64,000 nucleotides of DNA from positions 248,001 through 312,000 of the forward strand of contig NZ_JAMBOD010000003.1 in assembly GCF_023715445.1 (NCBI RefSeq). The letters are read 5' to 3'. The translations under genes and the position numbers were made by a program. Origin of the DNA: Fictibacillus nanhaiensis (GTDB taxonomy: Bacteria; Bacillota; Bacilli; Bacillales; Fictibacillaceae). Below are positions 54,372 to 63,966 of the stretch, piece after piece. Positions within the stretch are counted from its first letter, which is position 1. Each line of letters opens with the position of its first letter. The notes below the pieces were generated by a model, which saw only the letters and a list, made by a program, of their open reading frames with translations, made no database searches and was not told the origin of the DNA.

Positions 54372-55334
54372 TTAGAATAGGCTGTTCCATTTTTGATGGA
54401 CAGCTTTTGCTTCTTGTTTGATTTGAATGAACAATTCCTCCACAGATAATACCTCATTAATCCTTCCTGCTATTTGTCCTGCCCAGCCGAAGCCTTCATT
54501 CCCTTTTCCTTCGTAAATAAATTTCTGATTCGCTTCACCGCTGATATAGTCCCTCAGATGTTCGTATGTTCCATTCCTATTTTCTTCTTCTAGAATCTTA
54601 AGTGCAAAAGGAGTGTTCAACGTTCTCCCTGGCATCCCTAATTTCCTTTTTATTACGACAGTATCATTCTCCGAGCTTTCAATGATCCATTTTTTATAAG
54701 CAGCGTGTGCATGAACACATTCTTTTGTTGCAATAAATCTCGTGCCCATTTCGATTCCTTCTGCACCTAGCGCGAGTGCAGCCATCATTCCTTTTCCATC
54801 CCCTATGCCACCAGAACCAATCAGAGGAATGGATAAGCTTTCTGCAATTTGTGGAATTAGTACAAATGTGCCTGTATCTTCTTTCCCGATGTGCCCTCCG
54901 CCTTCCTGCCCAACTGCCATTACAGCATCTGCCCCGAGCTGTTCTGCTTTTAATGCCTGACGCTTGCTTGATACAAGAACTAATGTTTTTATGCCAGTGT
55001 TTTCTAACCTTTTTAAAACAGGGCCAGGATTTCCGCCAGTAATACTTATAACCTCTACTCCTTCTTCAATCGCGGTTTCGAGCTGTTCTTCATAAGATCT
55101 ACCATGCTGTCCAATGGCAAAATTTACACCAAAAGGCTTTTTTGTGTTCTTCTTTGTTTTTTTAATTTCATCCCTTAAAGCATAACTGTCAGGTAGTGAC
55201 ATAGCCGTAATCTGTCCTAGCCCTCCCGCATTTGAAACAGCTGCCGCCAGTTCCGAATATGCTAAATATGCAAGACCTCCCTGAATGATCGGCAGTTCAA
55301 TATTTAACAAAGTTGTTACACGTGTTTTAAACAT
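54372..55334 (-). CDS. Nitronate monooxygenase (2-nitropropane dioxygenase family)
   Basis: FMN-dependent TIM-barrel enzyme. The 320 residues show the family N-terminus LPIIQGGLAYLAYSELAAAVSNAGGLGQITA at about 14-44, then KPFGVNFAI, VMAVGQEGGGHIG and GSGGIGDGKGMMAALALGAEGIEMGTRFIATKEC, which holds the FMN phosphate site. Members oxidise nitronates or act as enoyl reductases (FabK-like); the GGHIG form without FabK context favours nitronate monooxygenase. AGGAGGAG precedes the ATG. Confidence 0.88.
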   Translation of the reverse strand: MFKTRVTTLLNIELPIIQGGLAYLAYSELAAAVSNAGGLGQITAMSLPDSYALRDEIKKTKKNTKKPFGVNFAIGQHGRSYEEQLETAIEEGVEVISITGGNPGPVLKRLENTGIKTLVLVSSKRQALKAEQLGADAVMAVGQEGGGHIGKEDTGTFVLIPQIAESLSIPLIGSGGIGDGKGMMAALALGAEGIEMGTRFIATKECVHAHAAYKKWIIESSENDTVVIKRKLGMPGRTLNTPFALKILEEENRNGTYEHLRDYISGEANQKFIYEGKGNEGFGWAGQIAGRINEVLSVEELFIQIKQEAKAVHQKWNSLF

Positions 55335-55459
55335 GTGCTCTCTCCTCCTGAAAATTAAATCATTTACTTACATCTTCATGCATTTTCTGTTATACTTCTT
55401 TTGTTTTATAAATATAAAAATGAAAACTTTAGTTAACGATAGATGAGGTGTAGTATAAA

Positions 55460-56935
55460 TTGTCTCAACATGAAACTCCTTTATTTACAGGCTTGCGTGA
55501 ACATGCAAATAAAAACCCGCTGCAATTCCATATACCAGGCCACAAAAAAGGTCAGGGAATGGATGAAGAATTCAAAAACTTTATTGGACCGAACGCTCTT
55601 TCCATTGACTTAATCAATATCACACCTCTAGATGATCTTCATCATCCTAAAGGTATGATTAAACAAGCACAAGAACTTGCAGCGCAAGCTTTTGGTGCTG
55701 ATCACACGTTTTTCTCCGTACAAGGAACATCTGGAGCCATCATGACGATGATCATGTCTGTTGTTTCTCCAGGAGATAAAATCCTTGTTCCCAGAAATGT
55801 TCATAAATCGATTATGACCGCTATTGTTTTCTCTGGAGCTACACCTATTTTCATCCATCCAGAGATTGATCCCGAATTAGGCATCTCCCACGGTATTACT
55901 CCTGATAGTGTGGAGAAGGCTTTAAACCAGCATCCTGATGCAAAAGCAGTTTTGGTAATCAATCCAACATATTTTGGTTTTGCGGCAGATTTAAAAGGCA
56001 TCGTAAATGTAGCGCATCGTTTTAACGTGCCAGTTCTAGTAGATGAGGCGCATGGGGTATTGATCCATTTCCATGACCATATGCCGCTTTCGGCTATGCA
56101 GGCAGGAGCCGATATGGCAGCAACTAGCGTTCATAAGCTTGGAGGATCACTCACCGGCAGTTCTATTTTAAATGTAAAAGAAGGACTTGTCTCGCCAGAA
56201 CGTATACAAACGATATTGAGCATGATGACAACGACATCAACTTCTTATATTCTTTTAGCTTCATTAGATGCTGCGCGCAGACGTCTGGCAACTGAAGGTT
56301 ATACTTTAATTGAAAAAACGATCAGACTTGCTAGTCAAACAAGAGAAAAAATTAACGAGATTCCAAACCTTTATTGTGTTGGTGAAGAAAAGCTCGGTAC
56401 TTCTGCTACCTTTGACTATGATCCAACGAAGCTGCTGATCTCTGTAAAAGATTTGGGAATCACCGGCTATGAGGTTGAGACCTGGCTTCGCAAAAATTAC
56501 AACATTGAAGTTGAATTATCCGATCTTTATAACATTCTGTGCCTGATTACAACGGCTGATCATGAGAAAGATACGATGATTCTTGTAGAAGCATTAACTA
56601 AGCTTTCAAAAGAAAAAAGCTCTTCAAAAACGGAAGAGATTAAATCATTACCGGTGCATGTTCCAGACATTCCTGTACTTGCACTCTCTCCACGAGATGC
56701 TTTTTATGCCAATACAGAAAGTGTACCGTTTGAAGAGTCAGCTGGTAGAATTATCGCTGAGTTCGTGATGGTTTACCCGCCAGGAATCCCTATCTTTATT
56801 CCTGGAGAAATCATTACAAATGAAAACTTAGCTTACATTAAAGAAAACCTTGAAGCAGGTTTGCCAGTTCAAGGACCAGAGGACGCCAATTTAAATTATT
56901 TAAAAGTCATCCAAGAACAAGTAGCTATACGATAA
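55460..56935 (+). CDS. speA: Arginine decarboxylase SpeA (Orn/Lys/Arg decarboxylase family)
   Basis: PLP-dependent enzyme making agmatine for polyamine synthesis. The 491-residue aspartate-aminotransferase-fold protein has TPLFTGLREHANKNPLQFHIPGHKKG at the N-terminus, DEAHG near 195-199 and the PLP lysine in SVHKLGGSLTGSS at about 220-232; FVMVYPPGIPIFIPGE is typical of the C-terminal domain. The start is TTG with GAGGTG upstream. The adjacent antisense gene is SR1, and in B. subtilis SR1 acts on arginine metabolism through ahrC. Confidence 0.93.
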   Translation: MSQHETPLFTGLREHANKNPLQFHIPGHKKGQGMDEEFKNFIGPNALSIDLINITPLDDLHHPKGMIKQAQELAAQAFGADHTFFSVQGTSGAIMTMIMSVVSPGDKILVPRNVHKSIMTAIVFSGATPIFIHPEIDPELGISHGITPDSVEKALNQHPDAKAVLVINPTYFGFAADLKGIVNVAHRFNVPVLVDEAHGVLIHFHDHMPLSAMQAGADMAATSVHKLGGSLTGSSILNVKEGLVSPERIQTILSMMTTTSTSYILLASLDAARRRLATEGYTLIEKTIRLASQTREKINEIPNLYCVGEEKLGTSATFDYDPTKLLISVKDLGITGYEVETWLRKNYNIEVELSDLYNILCLITTADHEKDTMILVEALTKLSKEKSSSKTEEIKSLPVHVPDIPVLALSPRDAFYANTESVPFEESAGRIIAEFVMVYPPGIPIFIPGEIITNENLAYIKENLEAGLPVQGPEDANLNYLKVIQEQVAIR

Positions 56936-56937
56936 AA

Positions 56938-56972
56938 ATAAAAAGAAGACCTGAGCAGGTCTTCTTTTTATT
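56938..56972. terminator. Bidirectional terminator shared by speA and SR1
   Basis: AAAAAGAAGACCT / AGGTCTTCTTTTT with a 4-nt loop, symmetrical, so it ends speA rightward and SR1 leftward. Confidence 0.9.
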
Positions 56973-57093
56973 ATTTCTTTAATCTATCTTGCTCTTGGCA
57001 ATGTGGACAAGATTTAGAATACAAAGTCGTTACTTTTTCCTCTTCAAAATGTTCTATTGTTGTTTCACACGTTTGGCAAATGATTACTCCCAT
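56971..57093 (-). CDS. sr1P: GapA-binding peptide SR1P
   Basis: A 40-residue peptide with two cysteine pairs, CQTC at 6-9 and CPHC at 29-32. It starts MGVIICQTCETTIEHFEEEK and matches in size and pattern the SR1P peptide, which in B. subtilis binds glyceraldehyde-3-phosphate dehydrogenase GapA and helps it interact with RNase J1. GGGAG is nine bases before the chosen ATG; an in-frame ATG three codons earlier touches that site. The stop lies at the base of the terminator. Confidence 0.88.
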   Translation of the reverse strand: MGVIICQTCETTIEHFEEEKVTTLYSKSCPHCQEQDRLKK

Positions 57094-57116
57094 CCGTTCC
57101 ATCTCCCTTCACATTT

Positions 57117-57130
57117 TGAAAGCGCTTACG
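57117..57130. promoter_or_regulatory. Candidate cre (CcpA) site at the start of SR1
   Basis: TGAAAGCGCTTACG matches the cre consensus TGWAARCGYTWNCW except for the last base. It falls at about +5 to +18 of SR1, a position where CcpA would block elongation or initiation. Confidence 0.6.
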
Positions 57131-57141
57131 TTTATATCTGT

Positions 57142-57170
57142 ATAATATTATGTCACAATTGGTTTGTCAA
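57142..57170 (-). promoter_or_regulatory. SR1 promoter
   Basis: Minus strand TTGACA (57170-57165), 17-bp spacer, TATTAT (57147-57142): one mismatch to the sigma A consensus. Confidence 0.8.
57147..57157 (-). promoter_or_regulatory. Candidate CcpN operator in the SR1 promoter
   Basis: Minus-strand TGTGACATAAT fits the CcpN consensus TRTGHYATAYW (from memory) at ten of eleven positions and overlaps the -10 edge and spacer, where CcpN represses SR1 in B. subtilis. Confidence 0.55.
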
Positions 57171-57205
57171 CCCTTTTAGTATAACACATTAAAAAAATGT
57201 GCTCA

Positions 57206-57505
57206 TTAATCGTATTGTTCTAATACCGGGAGATGTGGAACTGCTTCTTCAAAGAAAAGGGCAAGATCTTCCGCTTCTTTAAGGCTTTTTATGTGAAAAA
57301 CCTGCTTAATATACTCAAGATTTCGCATATCATTAGAATCAAGCAATGCTGATCTTCCTGTCTGCATGCATACTACCAGTGGCTTCCCAAAAAACATATT
57401 AGTGTATACAATACCAAAATCATATCTCACTGTATCTGTTGTAAATCCAACGAACCTTACCTTAACGGATTCACTCTCGTCATACAATTTTTCAAACCAT
57501 TCCAT
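57206..57505 (-). CDS. DUF3055 family protein
   Basis: A 99-residue soluble protein recognised by MEWFEKLYDESESVKVRFVGFTTDTVRYDFGIVYTNMFFGKPLVVCMQTGRSALL, which is near-invariant in this Firmicutes family; function unknown. It ends with an acidic helix. GAGGAGGGAT precedes the ATG. It lies immediately upstream of the SR1 promoter on the same strand. Confidence 0.88.
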   Translation of the reverse strand: MEWFEKLYDESESVKVRFVGFTTDTVRYDFGIVYTNMFFGKPLVVCMQTGRSALLDSNDMRNLEYIKQVFHIKSLKEAEDLALFFEEAVPHLPVLEQYD

Positions 57506-57722
57506 GTTATCCCTCCTCGTATGATAAGAAAATGTTCATCGATCGGGTGGTGTAACAACTGTTAACGTTTTAAATGGAAAAATTAAAAGGTCTCTAATTG
57601 AATGTAAGAGTAATTCCCTTTTTTCAATAACCATAAACTAATATTGTCAAAATCTTCATAAAATATGATAAACTATTCTATGTATGAATATTGTTAAAAA
57701 TGACTAACTGGAGTGAGTTAGA

Positions 57723-58172
57723 ATGTCCCAAAACGCTTTTATCAAGCTAGTTCCTGCATCCGAAAAACAAATCGTAACCATTGATGAAGTTAAAGACATG
57801 CTAATGTATTACAAATCAATAACCGCCAAAACAGGTGAACAGCTTTCATGGGGATACTCTGAAGCGGCATTTCCTTATACGATTGAAGAAAAAGAAGAAG
57901 CAACTAACAAATGGTTTTATTTAAAAGGCATCGATCCAAGGAAGAATAGATATATTTTAATCGGTGTCGGATTTGAGAATGATAAACAAATAGAAGATGA
58001 TTCAGAGCACCAAGATCATCAAAAGTGCTACATACAAGTTTCGCTGACAGACATCTCGACACATGGAGATAAAGGAAAAGCAAATGAGTTCTGCAAATTT
58101 TTAGCTTCAAAATTAAAGGGTGAGCTTCATCTTTTTAATGGAAGAGTTATGTATTATTACCTAAAAAAATAA
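57723..58172 (+). CDS. DUF1885 family protein
   Basis: A 149-residue soluble protein that I recognise as DUF1885, a family with a solved structure but no function: AFIKLVPASEKQIVTIDEVKDMLMYYKSITAKTGEQLSWGYSEAAFPY in the first half and HLFNGRVMYYYLKK at the end. The ATG follows CTGGAGTGAG. It is a single-gene unit with its own hairpin terminator. Confidence 0.75.
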   Translation: MSQNAFIKLVPASEKQIVTIDEVKDMLMYYKSITAKTGEQLSWGYSEAAFPYTIEEKEEATNKWFYLKGIDPRKNRYILIGVGFENDKQIEDDSEHQDHQKCYIQVSLTDISTHGDKGKANEFCKFLASKLKGELHLFNGRVMYYYLKK

Positions 58173-58183
58173 GTACGTTCTAC

Positions 58184-58211
58184 AGGAAGTCCAATCACAT
58201 GATTGGACTTC
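58184..58211 (+). terminator. Terminator of the DUF1885 gene
   Basis: GAAGTCCAATCA / TGATTGGACTTC, 12-bp perfect stem with a 2-base gap (effective loop 4-6), followed by CTAATTTATTT. Confidence 0.65.
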
Positions 58212-58293
58212 CTAATTTATTTCTACTAAAATGTAAACTTTGGGGCCCATAGGGAATCATAACATTATTACATACGTGAAAGGATGTGAAGAA

Positions 58294-59787
58294 ATGAAAA
58301 AACAACCAAACACTGTTTTTATCATTTCACTGATATTATCTGTGATCTTTATTATCATAGGATTCTTATTTCCTGCCGAATTTCAAGCCCGTGCTACAGC
58401 TGTTCAAAACTTTCTGCAAGACAAGTTTGGATGGTTCTATCTTCTATCTGCTACAAGCTTTTTAATTTTTGTACTATACTTAGCGTTCAGCAAGTATGGA
58501 AAGATTAGACTCGGCGATCCCGATGACAGACCTGATTATAATACTGTTACCTGGTTTGCGATGTTATTTAGTGCCGGAATGGGAATCGGTTTAGTATTTT
58601 GGGGAGTTGCCGAACCTATCAGCCACTTTTATGCTCCGCCTTCAGGTGAAGGGGGCAACGCTGAATCAGCACAAGCAGCATTGCGCTACAGCTTTTTTCA
58701 CTGGGGTCTGCATCCTTGGGCCATCTACACACTAATCGGAGTGTCACTGGCTTATTTTAAATTTAGAAAAGGTGCACCTGGTTTGATCAGTGCTATCTTT
58801 ATTCCACTGTTAGGTGATAAAGTGCATGGTCCAATTGGAAAGACGATTGATATCATCGCTGTACTTGCCACGATATTTGGAGTAGCAACCTCACTTGGAC
58901 TTGGTGCCGTACAGATAAGCGGAGGGCTATCCTATTTAACAGATATTACGAATAACTTTACAACGCAGCTTATTATTATTGCTGTCGTAACCGTATTATT
59001 TACTTTGTCAGCACAGACTGGCCTAAATAAAGGGATTAAATATTTAAGCAACCTTAATATACTGCTCGCGGTTTTATTAATGGCGTTCCTGCTGTTTGCG
59101 TCATCCACTAATTTTATAATGGATGTTTTTGTTCAGTCACTGGGCAATTATCTTCAATATTTGCCAAGTATGAGTTTGAAGCTAAGTCCTTTCCGACCGA
59201 GTGAAGCAGGCTGGATACAAGGGTGGACCGTCTTCTATTGGGCTTGGTGGATCGCCTGGGCTCCATTTGTCGGTACTTTTATCGCGCGTGTATCTAAAGG
59301 AAGAACGATTCGTGAATTCATCTTAGGTGTGTTGCTTGTCCCTACATTATTCGGAGCACTATGGTTCTCCATTTTTGGCGGAGCGGCATTGCATCTTGAA
59401 ATCTTTAAGAATGTGGGTCTAAATAAGATTATTACAGATAAAGGTACTGAAGTTGCTTTATTTGCATTATTTGAAAACCTACCGTTTGGCATGATTATGT
59501 CTATATTGGCTATATTCTTAATAAGTACATTCTTTATTACTTCTGCAGACTCTGCGACGTTTGTTTTAGGCATGCAGACTCGCCATGGCCGGTTAGATCC
59601 ATCTTCAATGACAAAGTTTATCTGGGGGATCGTTATAGCTGCTGCAGCGGCTATATTACTATACTCAGGAGGTTTAGAAGCGCTGCAGACAGCCTCTATC
59701 ATCGCAGCATTTCCATTTGCTTTTGTAATGATATTCATGATGATCTCACTTCAAAAAGCCCTGTCTGAAGAAAAATTAAAAGGATAA
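58294..59787 (+). CDS. BCCT family transporter (glycine betaine/choline type, OpuD-like)
   Basis: Sodium- or proton-coupled importer of betaine-type osmolytes in the cytoplasmic membrane. The ATG at 58294 follows AAAGGATG, giving 497 residues with twelve hydrophobic helices. Family motifs are GMGIGLVFWGVAEPISHF in TM3 (about 92-109) and the tryptophan-rich TM8 stretch FYWAWWIAWAPFVGTFIARVSKGRT (about 313-337), followed by TSADSATFVLGM. Exact substrate cannot be read. It is an insertion relative to the B. subtilis pdhD-speA interval. Confidence 0.92.
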   Translation: MKKQPNTVFIISLILSVIFIIIGFLFPAEFQARATAVQNFLQDKFGWFYLLSATSFLIFVLYLAFSKYGKIRLGDPDDRPDYNTVTWFAMLFSAGMGIGLVFWGVAEPISHFYAPPSGEGGNAESAQAALRYSFFHWGLHPWAIYTLIGVSLAYFKFRKGAPGLISAIFIPLLGDKVHGPIGKTIDIIAVLATIFGVATSLGLGAVQISGGLSYLTDITNNFTTQLIIIAVVTVLFTLSAQTGLNKGIKYLSNLNILLAVLLMAFLLFASSTNFIMDVFVQSLGNYLQYLPSMSLKLSPFRPSEAGWIQGWTVFYWAWWIAWAPFVGTFIARVSKGRTIREFILGVLLVPTLFGALWFSIFGGAALHLEIFKNVGLNKIITDKGTEVALFALFENLPFGMIMSILAIFLISTFFITSADSATFVLGMQTRHGRLDPSSMTKFIWGIVIAAAAAILLYSGGLEALQTASIIAAFPFAFVMIFMMISLQKALSEEKLKG

Positions 59788-60012
59788 AATAATACTTTTA
59801 CCCATAACATAGACCGCTGTAAAGAATATGGTTATATTCATTGCAGCGGTTTTGTTTTGAAAAAATCTGATCCCCACAAGAAAATTAAAATAAGAAAACA
59901 TAATTAAAAGCACACTTTCATAAAAGGAATGGTCATGATGAGAAAGATAAAGCACTAATGAATATCCGCACCACACTAGAATTTGAATAACAGCACACAG
60001 CAATACGTTCAT
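59776..60012 (-). CDS. Uncharacterised 78-residue membrane protein
   Basis: Three hydrophobic segments (about 3-22, 31-50 and 58-77) with a HHDH element in the first loop. No family is recognised. GGGAGG lies six bases before the ATG, which supports translation. Its 3' end overlaps the end of the BCCT transporter gene by 12 bp on the opposite strand, and there is no terminator between. Confidence 0.6.
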   Translation of the reverse strand: MNVLLCAVIQILVWCGYSLVLYLSHHDHSFYESVLLIMFSYFNFLVGIRFFQNKTAAMNITIFFTAVYVMGKSIILSF

Positions 60013-60077
60013 GTTATCCTCCCATGTACATCTTTATAATTAAATGGTATGAAACGATTGCTATTATATGATTGCAT

Positions 60078-60124
60078 GAAAAAACCCCTTGCAAGAAACG
60101 CATATGCGCTCTGCAAGGGGTTTG
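60078..60124 (-). terminator. Terminator of the pyruvate dehydrogenase operon
   Basis: AAACCCCTTGCA / TGCAAGGGGTTT, twelve pairs plus an inner palindrome, and six T on the minus strand. Confidence 0.92.
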
Positions 60125-60132
60125 CCATTTAA

Positions 60133-61545
60133 TTATTTTACGATATGAACAGGCAGTCCAATCGCAACTTCTGCTGCTTCCATTGAAATTTCTCCGAAAG
60201 TTGGATGCGCGTGAATTGTCATTGCAATATCTTCTGCAGTCATGCCTGCTTCGATTGCCAATCCAATTTCTGCGATCATATCAGATGCATTTCCACCAGC
60301 GATTTGAGCTCCAAGAACTAGTCCATCTTCTTTGCGAGTGATCAGCTTCATGAAGCCATCTGTCTCGTTCATAGATAGCGCACGTCCATTAGCTGCAAAT
60401 GGGAACTTAGATGCTTTCACTTCAAAACCTGCTTCTTTAGCAGACTTTTCATCATAACCTACTGAAGCAAGTTCAGGATCTGTGAACACAACGGCTGGAA
60501 TTGCCATATAATCAATTTCTGCTGCATGTCCACTGATTACTTCGGCTGCCACTTTACCTTCATAAGAAGCCTTGTGTGCAAGAGCTGGCCCTTCAACTAC
60601 ATCACCGATTGCATAGATGCCGTTAATATTTGTTTGAGCTTTCTTGTTGATTTTAATAAGACCGCGATCAGTCATTTCAACACCAACCTGCTCAAGACCA
60701 AGTTCTTCTGTGTTTGGACGGCGTCCAACTGTTACGAGTACATAATCTGCTTCAAATGTTTTTGACTCACCTTTGATTTCAGCAGTTACTGTAACACCGT
60801 CTTTTGTTTCTTCTACACCTTTAGCCATTGCTTCAGTAAAAACTTCCACATTGCCTTTTTTCTTCAAGCGCTTTGAAACTACTTGGCTCATCTGCTTTTC
60901 GAAGCCCGGAAGGATCTGTTTGCTTCCTTCAAGGATTGTAACTTCAGTACCGAAGTTAGCATAAGCCGTACCAAGTTCCATACCGATATATCCTCCGCCG
61001 ATAACAACAAGCTTCTTAGGAACTTCTTTAAGAGCAAGTGCACCAGTTGAAGAAATCACACGGTCGCTCCATTTGAATCCTGGGATTTCAATTGGACGGG
61101 AACCTGTAGCGATAATCGCGTTTTTAAACGTATATGTTTGAGAGTTCTTCTCGTCCATGATACGAACTGTATTTTCATTAACGAAATAAGCTTCTCCACG
61201 AATGATCTCAACTTTGTTTCCTTTAAGCAGTCCTTCAACACCGCCAGTAAGCTTCTTAACGATGCCTGATTTCCATTCTTGAACCTTGCTGAAATCAACT
61301 GTTACGTTTTCAGCTTTAATCCCCATGTCTTCAGAGTGCTTCGCATGTTCAACACGATGACCTGCATTAATAAGAGCTTTTGATGGAATACAACCGACAT
61401 TTAAGCAAACGCCGCCCATTTCTGCCTTTTCCGCAATAGCAACTTTTTGTCCTAATTGTGCAGCACGAATTGCAGCAACATATCCCCCAGGACCTGAACC
61501 AATGACAAGTGTGTCTAACTCAATTGGAAAATCTCCTACTACCAT
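60133..61545 (-). CDS. pdhD: Dihydrolipoyl dehydrogenase (E3)
   Basis: FAD flavoprotein that reoxidises lipoamide for pyruvate and other 2-oxoacid dehydrogenases. The 470 residues show the FAD motif [17 protein letters not shown] at about 13-29, the redox disulphide [13 protein letters not shown] near 44-56, the NAD motif [12 protein letters not shown] near 184-195 and the C-terminal His-Glu in HAHPTFGE. It begins 4 bp after pdhC, as the last gene of the operon. Confidence 0.97.
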   Translation of the reverse strand: MVVGDFPIELDTLVIGSGPGGYVAAIRAAQLGQKVAIAEKAEMGGVCLNVGCIPSKALINAGHRVEHAKHSEDMGIKAENVTVDFSKVQEWKSGIVKKLTGGVEGLLKGNKVEIIRGEAYFVNENTVRIMDEKNSQTYTFKNAIIATGSRPIEIPGFKWSDRVISSTGALALKEVPKKLVVIGGGYIGMELGTAYANFGTEVTILEGSKQILPGFEKQMSQVVSKRLKKKGNVEVFTEAMAKGVEETKDGVTVTAEIKGESKTFEADYVLVTVGRRPNTEELGLEQVGVEMTDRGLIKINKKAQTNINGIYAIGDVVEGPALAHKASYEGKVAAEVISGHAAEIDYMAIPAVVFTDPELASVGYDEKSAKEAGFEVKASKFPFAANGRALSMNETDGFMKLITRKEDGLVLGAQIAGGNASDMIAEIGLAIEAGMTAEDIAMTIHAHPTFGEISMEAAEVAIGLPVHIVK

Positions 61546-61549
61546 CGAA

Positions 61550-62881
61550 TTACGCCTCCATTACTAATAGTTGTGGATCGTTCAACAAACGCTTAATGTG
61601 ATTCAATGCATTTTGTGCAGTTGCACCATCGATCAGACGGTGGTCAAAGCTTAAAGAAAGTGCCAATACTGGAGCTACAACAACTTCTCCATCTTTAACA
61701 ACTGCTTTTTCAGCGATACGGCCGATACCAAGGATAGCTACTTCTGGATGATTAATTACTGGAGTGAACCATTGTCCGCCAGCAGAACCGATGTTTGTAA
61801 TCGTACAAGATCCGCCCTTCATTTCTTCACCAGAAAGTTTTCCATCACGTGCTTTTGTAGCAAGTTCATTGATTTCAGAAGAGATCTTGAAGATAGACTT
61901 GCGATCTGCTTCTTTAACAACTGGAACCATCAATCCGTTATCTGTATCTGCAGCGATTCCGATATTGTAATAGTGCTTGTACACGATTTCTTCGTTTGCA
62001 TCATCGATTGATGCGTTAAGCACAGGGAATTCGCGAAGTGCAGATGTTAATGCTTTTACCACGTATGGAAGATAAGTAAGCTTAATGCCCTTATCGGCAG
62101 CAACTTGTTTGAACTTCTTACGGTGTGCAACAAGATCAGTAACGTCCACTTCATCCATTAGTGTAACATGTGGAGCTGTATGTTTGGAGTTAACCATCGC
62201 TTTAGAGATCGCTTTTCTGATACCTTTGATCTTCTCACGTGTTTCCATTTCTCCAGCAGGAATAGCTTTTGGAGCTTCTTTCTTAGCAGTATCTGCCTTT
62301 GGAGCCTCTTTGTCAGCTGCAGGTGCTTCGGCCGAAGCTTCTCCGCCGCCGCTTACAAACTTATCGATATCTTCTTTTAGTACACGGCCGTTGTCACCTG
62401 AACCTTGTACTTTACGAATATCAACATCTTTTTCACGTGCGTATTTTCGAACAGAAGGCATAGCGATAACACGTTTTGTTTCATCAGCTGGCTCTTCTTT
62501 TGCAGTGTCCTCAGTCTTATCTGTTTTAGCTTCGGAATTGTCGGTTTCTTTTGCTTGGTCAGCTGTAACTTCTTTTTCTTCTTCAGCTTTCGGCTGTTCT
62601 GGTGTTTCATCGCTTCCGCCGTGTGCGTCAGCTGGAATTTCCCCTTCAGCTTCGATTGTAACCAGGACATCACCTACTACAGATACAGTACCTTCGTCAA
62701 CTTTTACTTCTAAAATTTTACCGTCTACCGGAGAGGGAATTTCTACAACGGCTTTGTCGTTTTGTACTTCAAGCAGGATATCGTCTTCTTTAACAGTGTC
62801 CCCTGCTTTTACAAACCACTTTACAATCTCACCTTCGTGAATTCCTTCACCAATATCGGGAAGCTTAAATTCATATGCCAC
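61550..62881 (-). CDS. pdhC: Pyruvate dehydrogenase E2, dihydrolipoyl acetyltransferase
   Basis: Core of the pyruvate dehydrogenase complex. The start is GTG at 62881 with GGAGG upstream, giving 443 residues: one lipoyl domain (1-80; [12 protein letters not shown] with lipoyl lysine 43), a long charged linker rich in Lys, Glu and Ala, a peripheral-subunit-binding domain (about 137-172; [22 protein letters not shown]), a second linker and the catalytic domain with [10 protein letters not shown] near 409-418. A 251-residue antisense frame is a composition artefact. Confidence 0.97.
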   Translation of the reverse strand: MAYEFKLPDIGEGIHEGEIVKWFVKAGDTVKEDDILLEVQNDKAVVEIPSPVDGKILEVKVDEGTVSVVGDVLVTIEAEGEIPADAHGGSDETPEQPKAEEEKEVTADQAKETDNSEAKTDKTEDTAKEEPADETKRVIAMPSVRKYAREKDVDIRKVQGSGDNGRVLKEDIDKFVSGGGEASAEAPAADKEAPKADTAKKEAPKAIPAGEMETREKIKGIRKAISKAMVNSKHTAPHVTLMDEVDVTDLVAHRKKFKQVAADKGIKLTYLPYVVKALTSALREFPVLNASIDDANEEIVYKHYYNIGIAADTDNGLMVPVVKEADRKSIFKISSEINELATKARDGKLSGEEMKGGSCTITNIGSAGGQWFTPVINHPEVAILGIGRIAEKAVVKDGEVVVAPVLALSLSFDHRLIDGATAQNALNHIKRLLNDPQLLVMEA

Positions 62882-62932
62882 GGTTAACGCCTCCAATTTT
62901 GTTCAATCTATTTTACTCGTTTATGTGAAAAG

Positions 62933-62970
62933 GCTGAAAGAAGCAGTCATTAATGAACTACCCTTTCAGC
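62933..62970 (-). terminator. Intercistronic hairpin between pdhB and pdhC
   Basis: GCTGAAAG / CTTTCAGC, perfect 8-bp stem with a 22-nt loop, in the 106-bp gap; CCTTTTCAC follows. It may be a partial terminator or a stabiliser of the pdhAB message. Confidence 0.5.
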
Positions 62971-62987
62971 TGACATTCAATTATATT

Positions 62988-63965
62988 TTAGAAATGGTAG
63001 ACTTTCTTTGCTTTATCTACAATATCACGATGGTCTGGAATCCAAACATCCTCAGCAGATGCGTATGGGAAGACTGTATCCGGTGCTGTTACACGCAGGA
63101 CAGGAGCTTCCAGGTTCAGAATAGCGCGATCATTAATTTCTGCTACAACAAACGCTCCGATTCCAGCTTGTTTTTGAGCTTCTTGAACAACGATCGCACG
63201 TCCTGTTTTTTCAACAGATGCAATAATTGTGTCAATATCTAACGGGCTGATCGTACGAAGGTCGATTACTTCTGCAGAAATGCCTTCTTTTTCAAGCTCT
63301 TCAGCAGCTTTTAATGATGCGTGGACCATTGCACCATAAGTGATGATAGAAACGTCTTTCCCTTCACGTTTCACATCTGCTTTGCCCAGTTCGATTGTAT
63401 ATTCTTCCTCAGGCACTTCACCACGGAATGAACGGTATAATTTCATATGCTCTAAATAAACAACAGGATCATTGTCACGGATTGCAGAAATTAATAGACC
63501 TTTTGCGTCATATGGTGTTGAAGGGATAACCACTTTGATCCCTGGTGTTTGATACATTAATCCTTCCAAGCTGTCTGCATGAAGCTCTGGAGTTTTAACC
63601 CCTCCTCCAAAAGGAGAACGGATTGTTACAGGAGAGTTATATACCCCCCCAGAACGATAGCGCATACGAGCCATTTGAGCGGCAATTGAATCAAATACTT
63701 CAAAAACGAAGCCAAAGAATTGAATCTCCATTACTGGACGGAAACCTGTAAGCCCAAGACCTATTGCAAGTCCCCCAATTCCAGACTCTGCAAGCGGAGT
63801 ATCAAAAACACGATCTTCTCCAAATTCTTTTTGAAGTCCCTCAGTCGCACGGAATACTCCGCCGTTTTGACCTACGTCTTCACCAAAAACAAGTACGTTT
63901 TCATTGTTTTTTAATTCATTGCGCATTGCGTCTGTAATTGCTTGAATCATAGTCATTTGAGCCAT
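62988..63965 (-). CDS. pdhB: Pyruvate dehydrogenase E1 component, beta subunit
   Basis: Thiamine-diphosphate-dependent E1 beta of the alpha2beta2 type. The 325 residues begin [32 protein letters not shown] and contain [14 protein letters not shown] with the catalytic Glu region, and [27 protein letters not shown] lies inside the end of pdhA, whose stop codon is 1 bp before the ATG. Confidence 0.97.
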   Translation of the reverse strand: MAQMTMIQAITDAMRNELKNNENVLVFGEDVGQNGGVFRATEGLQKEFGEDRVFDTPLAESGIGGLAIGLGLTGFRPVMEIQFFGFVFEVFDSIAAQMARMRYRSGGVYNSPVTIRSPFGGGVKTPELHADSLEGLMYQTPGIKVVIPSTPYDAKGLLISAIRDNDPVVYLEHMKLYRSFRGEVPEEEYTIELGKADVKREGKDVSIITYGAMVHASLKAAEELEKEGISAEVIDLRTISPLDIDTIIASVEKTGRAIVVQEAQKQAGIGAFVVAEINDRAILNLEAPVLRVTAPDTVFPYASAEDVWIPDHRDIVDKAKKVYHF

Positions 63966-63966
63966 A

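Larger units (their letters stand above)
56942..57135 (-). ncRNA. sr1: SR1 dual-function small RNA
   Basis: The transcript is inferred from a strong promoter (57170-57142), start near 57135 and terminator at 56972-56938, giving about 195 nt against 205 nt for B. subtilis SR1. It encodes the SR1P peptide and lies between speA and pdhD as in B. subtilis. There SR1 base-pairs with ahrC mRNA, activator of arginine catabolism, and is repressed under glycolytic conditions by CcpN. Confidence 0.85.

Noticed and set aside
62085-62840. A 251-codon plus-strand frame across pdhC
   Set aside because: It is the antisense of the Ala/Glu/Lys-rich linkers and domains of the E2 subunit; its Ser/Ala-rich product has no start signal.
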